From: an uncultured Bacteroidales bacterium
GTDB lineage: Bacteria; Bacteroidota; Bacteroidia; Bacteroidales; F082
Direction: 5' to 3'
Length of the DNA: 64,000 nucleotides
NCBI GenBank assembly: GCA_947307415.1
Contig: CAMZJA010000001.1
Span: 62,001-126,000, forward strand
Shown here: positions 62,732 to 64,000 of the stretch, one piece after another
How positions within the stretch are numbered: the first letter of the stretch is position 1
Layout: every line of letters begins with the position of its first letter
Notes under the pieces: generated by a model
The model's database searches: none
The model's input: only the letters and a program-made list of their open reading frames with translations
What the model was told of the DNA's origin: nothing
Program-made: the position numbers and the translations under genes

Positions 62732-64000
62732 CTATTTCTCAAAAATCTTCTCGCCAAGATCGTAATCCTGCAGGAATTCCACTGATTTAGCGATTTCGGT
62801 GTACATCACCTTGTCGACTTTCACGAATTCGACTTTCTTGCGGTATTCAGCAACGAAATTCTCAATGAATGCTGACGATTTGATTGGCTTGCGGAAGTCG
62901 AGGGCCTGTGCCGCGTTGAAGAGCTCGATGGCGAGGATGCGCTCGAGGTTGTTGGCGACGCGCAATGCCTTTGTGGCCGCGTTGGCACCCATACTCACAT
63001 GGTCTTCCTGACCCTGTGATGACTCGATGCTATCGACTGATGCCGGCGTGCAGAGCTGCTTGTTCTGGCTGACGATAGCAGCTGCAGCATACTGAGGAAT
63101 CATGAAGCCTGAGTTCAGACCCGGCTCAGCGACGAGGAACGACGGCAGACCGCGTTTTCCAGCGATGAGCTGATATGTTCTTCGCTCTGAGATGTTGCCG
63201 AGTTCAGCCATTGCGATGGCGAGGAAGTCGAGGCTCAATGCCAGAGGCTGTCCGTGGAAGTTACCGGCAGAGATGACCATGTCCTCATCAGGGAACACTG
63301 TCGGGTTGTCGGTGACGGCGTTGATTTCCTCACCGAGGATCTGCGACACGTAGTTGATGGCGTCTTTCGAAGCACCGTGTACCTGCGGGATGCAACGGAA
63401 TGAATAAGGATCCTGAACGTGCTGCTTCTCGCGAGCAATCATCTCGCTGCCTTTCAGGAAGTTACGGAAACGCTCAGCTGTGACAATCTGTCCGCGGTGA
63501 TGACGAATCTGATGAATCTGGTCGAAGAACGGCTCGATGCGGCCGTCGAAAGCGTCCAAAGAGACGGCTCCGATCATATCGGCGAGGTACTGCAGACGGA
63601 ATGCCTTGAGCAACACGTAGGTACCGTATGAGCACATGAACTGTGTGCCGTTGAGCAGCGCCAGACCTTCCTTCGACTGAAGTGTGATAGGTTCCCAACC
63701 GAAAATCTTGCAGACCTCAGCGGCCGGACGGATTTCGCCTTTGTAATGAACCTCACCAAGGCCGAGCAATGGCAGCATGAGGTTGGCCAAAGGTGCGAGG
63801 TCGCCTGAAGCGCCAAGTGAACCTTCGTCGTAAACGACAGGCAGAACGTCGTTATTGAAGAAGTCGATAAGTCGCTGAACTGTAACGAGTTGCACGCCAG
63901 AATTGCCGTACGACATGTTCTGAATCTTCAAAAGGAGCATGATGCGGATGATTTCTTCCGGGACGAGGTCACCGGTGCCGCAAGCGTGCGACATCACCAG
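62732..64000 (-). CDS. hutH: histidine ammonia-lyase (5' partial)
   Basis: The frame is open through base 64000 (the residues before SHACGTGD read LVM), so the N-terminus lies beyond the window. The visible 423 residues include GASGDLAPLANL, whose Ala-Ser-Gly forms the MIO electrophile, NGTQFMCSYGTYVLLKAF, QDPYSFRCIPQVHGASKDA, GNFHGQPLALSLDFLAIA and SSQGQEDHVSMGANAA. The enzyme deaminates histidine to urocanate, the first step of histidine breakdown to glutamate. Length and motifs agree with bacterial HAL. No other hut genes are in the window. Confidence 0.95.
   Translation of the reverse strand: MVMSHACGTGDLVPEEIIRIMLLLKIQNMSYGNSGVQLVTVQRLIDFFNNDVLPVVYDEGSLGASGDLAPLANLMLPLLGLGEVHYKGEIRPAAEVCKIFGWEPITLQSKEGLALLNGTQFMCSYGTYVLLKAFRLQYLADMIGAVSLDAFDGRIEPFFDQIHQIRHHRGQIVTAERFRNFLKGSEMIAREKQHVQDPYSFRCIPQVHGASKDAINYVSQILGEEINAVTDNPTVFPDEDMVISAGNFHGQPLALSLDFLAIAMAELGNISERRTYQLIAGKRGLPSFLVAEPGLNSGFMIPQYAAAAIVSQNKQLCTPASVDSIESSQGQEDHVSMGANAATKALRVANNLERILAIELFNAAQALDFRKPIKSSAFIENFVAEYRKKVEFVKVDKVMYTEIAKSVEFLQDYDLGEKIFEK

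Overview
The window is chromosomal DNA from a member of the Bacteroidota, most likely an uncultured anaerobic member of the order Bacteroidales. The evidence is the Bacteroidota-type promoter (TTG, 19-20 bases, TAnnTTTG) seen upstream of many genes, gingipain-type C25 proteases with a type IX secretion C-terminal sorting domain, a Bacteroidota-style V-ATPase operon containing a DUF2764 gene, TonB-dependent receptors, and strictly anaerobic enzymes (class III ribonucleotide reductase, indolepyruvate:ferredoxin oxidoreductase). No rRNA, tRNA, phage, IS element or CRISPR array was seen.

Layout. 1-957: 3' part of a MauE/DoxX-like membrane protein with a C-terminal thioredoxin-like domain. 1029-6205: a small lipoprotein, then a five-gene operon of exported proteins with no clear function. 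6275-15628: gyrB followed by V-ATPase genes E, DUF2764, A, B, D, I, K, with a promoter before gyrB and a terminator after K. 15679-20405: an outer-membrane barrel protein and a 1000-residue TPR protein. 20505-22286: RNase P RNA and a beta-CASP metallo-hydrolase. 22286-32497: three tandem C25 proteases. 32631-35787: CtpA-type protease, threonylcarbamoyl-AMP synthase, family 9 glycosyltransferase. 35990-38669: VWA-like membrane protein and a SlyD-type isomerase. 38673-46597: glycogen branching enzyme, alpha-amylase, oligopeptidase B-like protease, TonB-dependent receptor. 46677-50375: CbpA-type co-chaperone, two PspC/LiaI-like membrane proteins, a bifunctional acyltransferase. 50541-54119: iorAB and an M23 peptidase lipoprotein. 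54198-60166: a LuxR-type regulator with a RIC-like hemerythrin protein, nrdDG, a cytidylate-kinase-like protein and two membrane proteins. 60307-62516: a CsgG-like protein, two divergent structured RNA candidates, an orphan protein. 62732-64000: hutH, cut by the window end.

How the genes work together. The V-ATPase rotor subunit keeps the residues that bind Na+ in Enterococcus NtpK, so a sodium-coupled pump is likely. The three C25 proteases should be exported by the type IX system. Glycogen/starch handling (glgB, amylase) lies next to a TonB-dependent receptor/peptidase operon. Amino-acid catabolism is represented by iorAB and hutH.

Most notable observations: (i) the 440-base gap at 61588-62027 holds two back-to-back promoters that appear to drive two structured RNAs, one of them a possible leader/attenuator of a CsgG-like gene; (ii) families of short palindromic repeats are scattered through the window, and copies sit inside reading frames (three in the VWA-like gene, one in the oligopeptidase, one forming the amylase C-terminus) and inside the RNase P RNA gene; (iii) the three C25 proteases look like a mosaic family; (iv) a LuxR regulator without a phosphorylatable Asp is paired with a RIC-like protein lacking the usual Cys-Cys motif.
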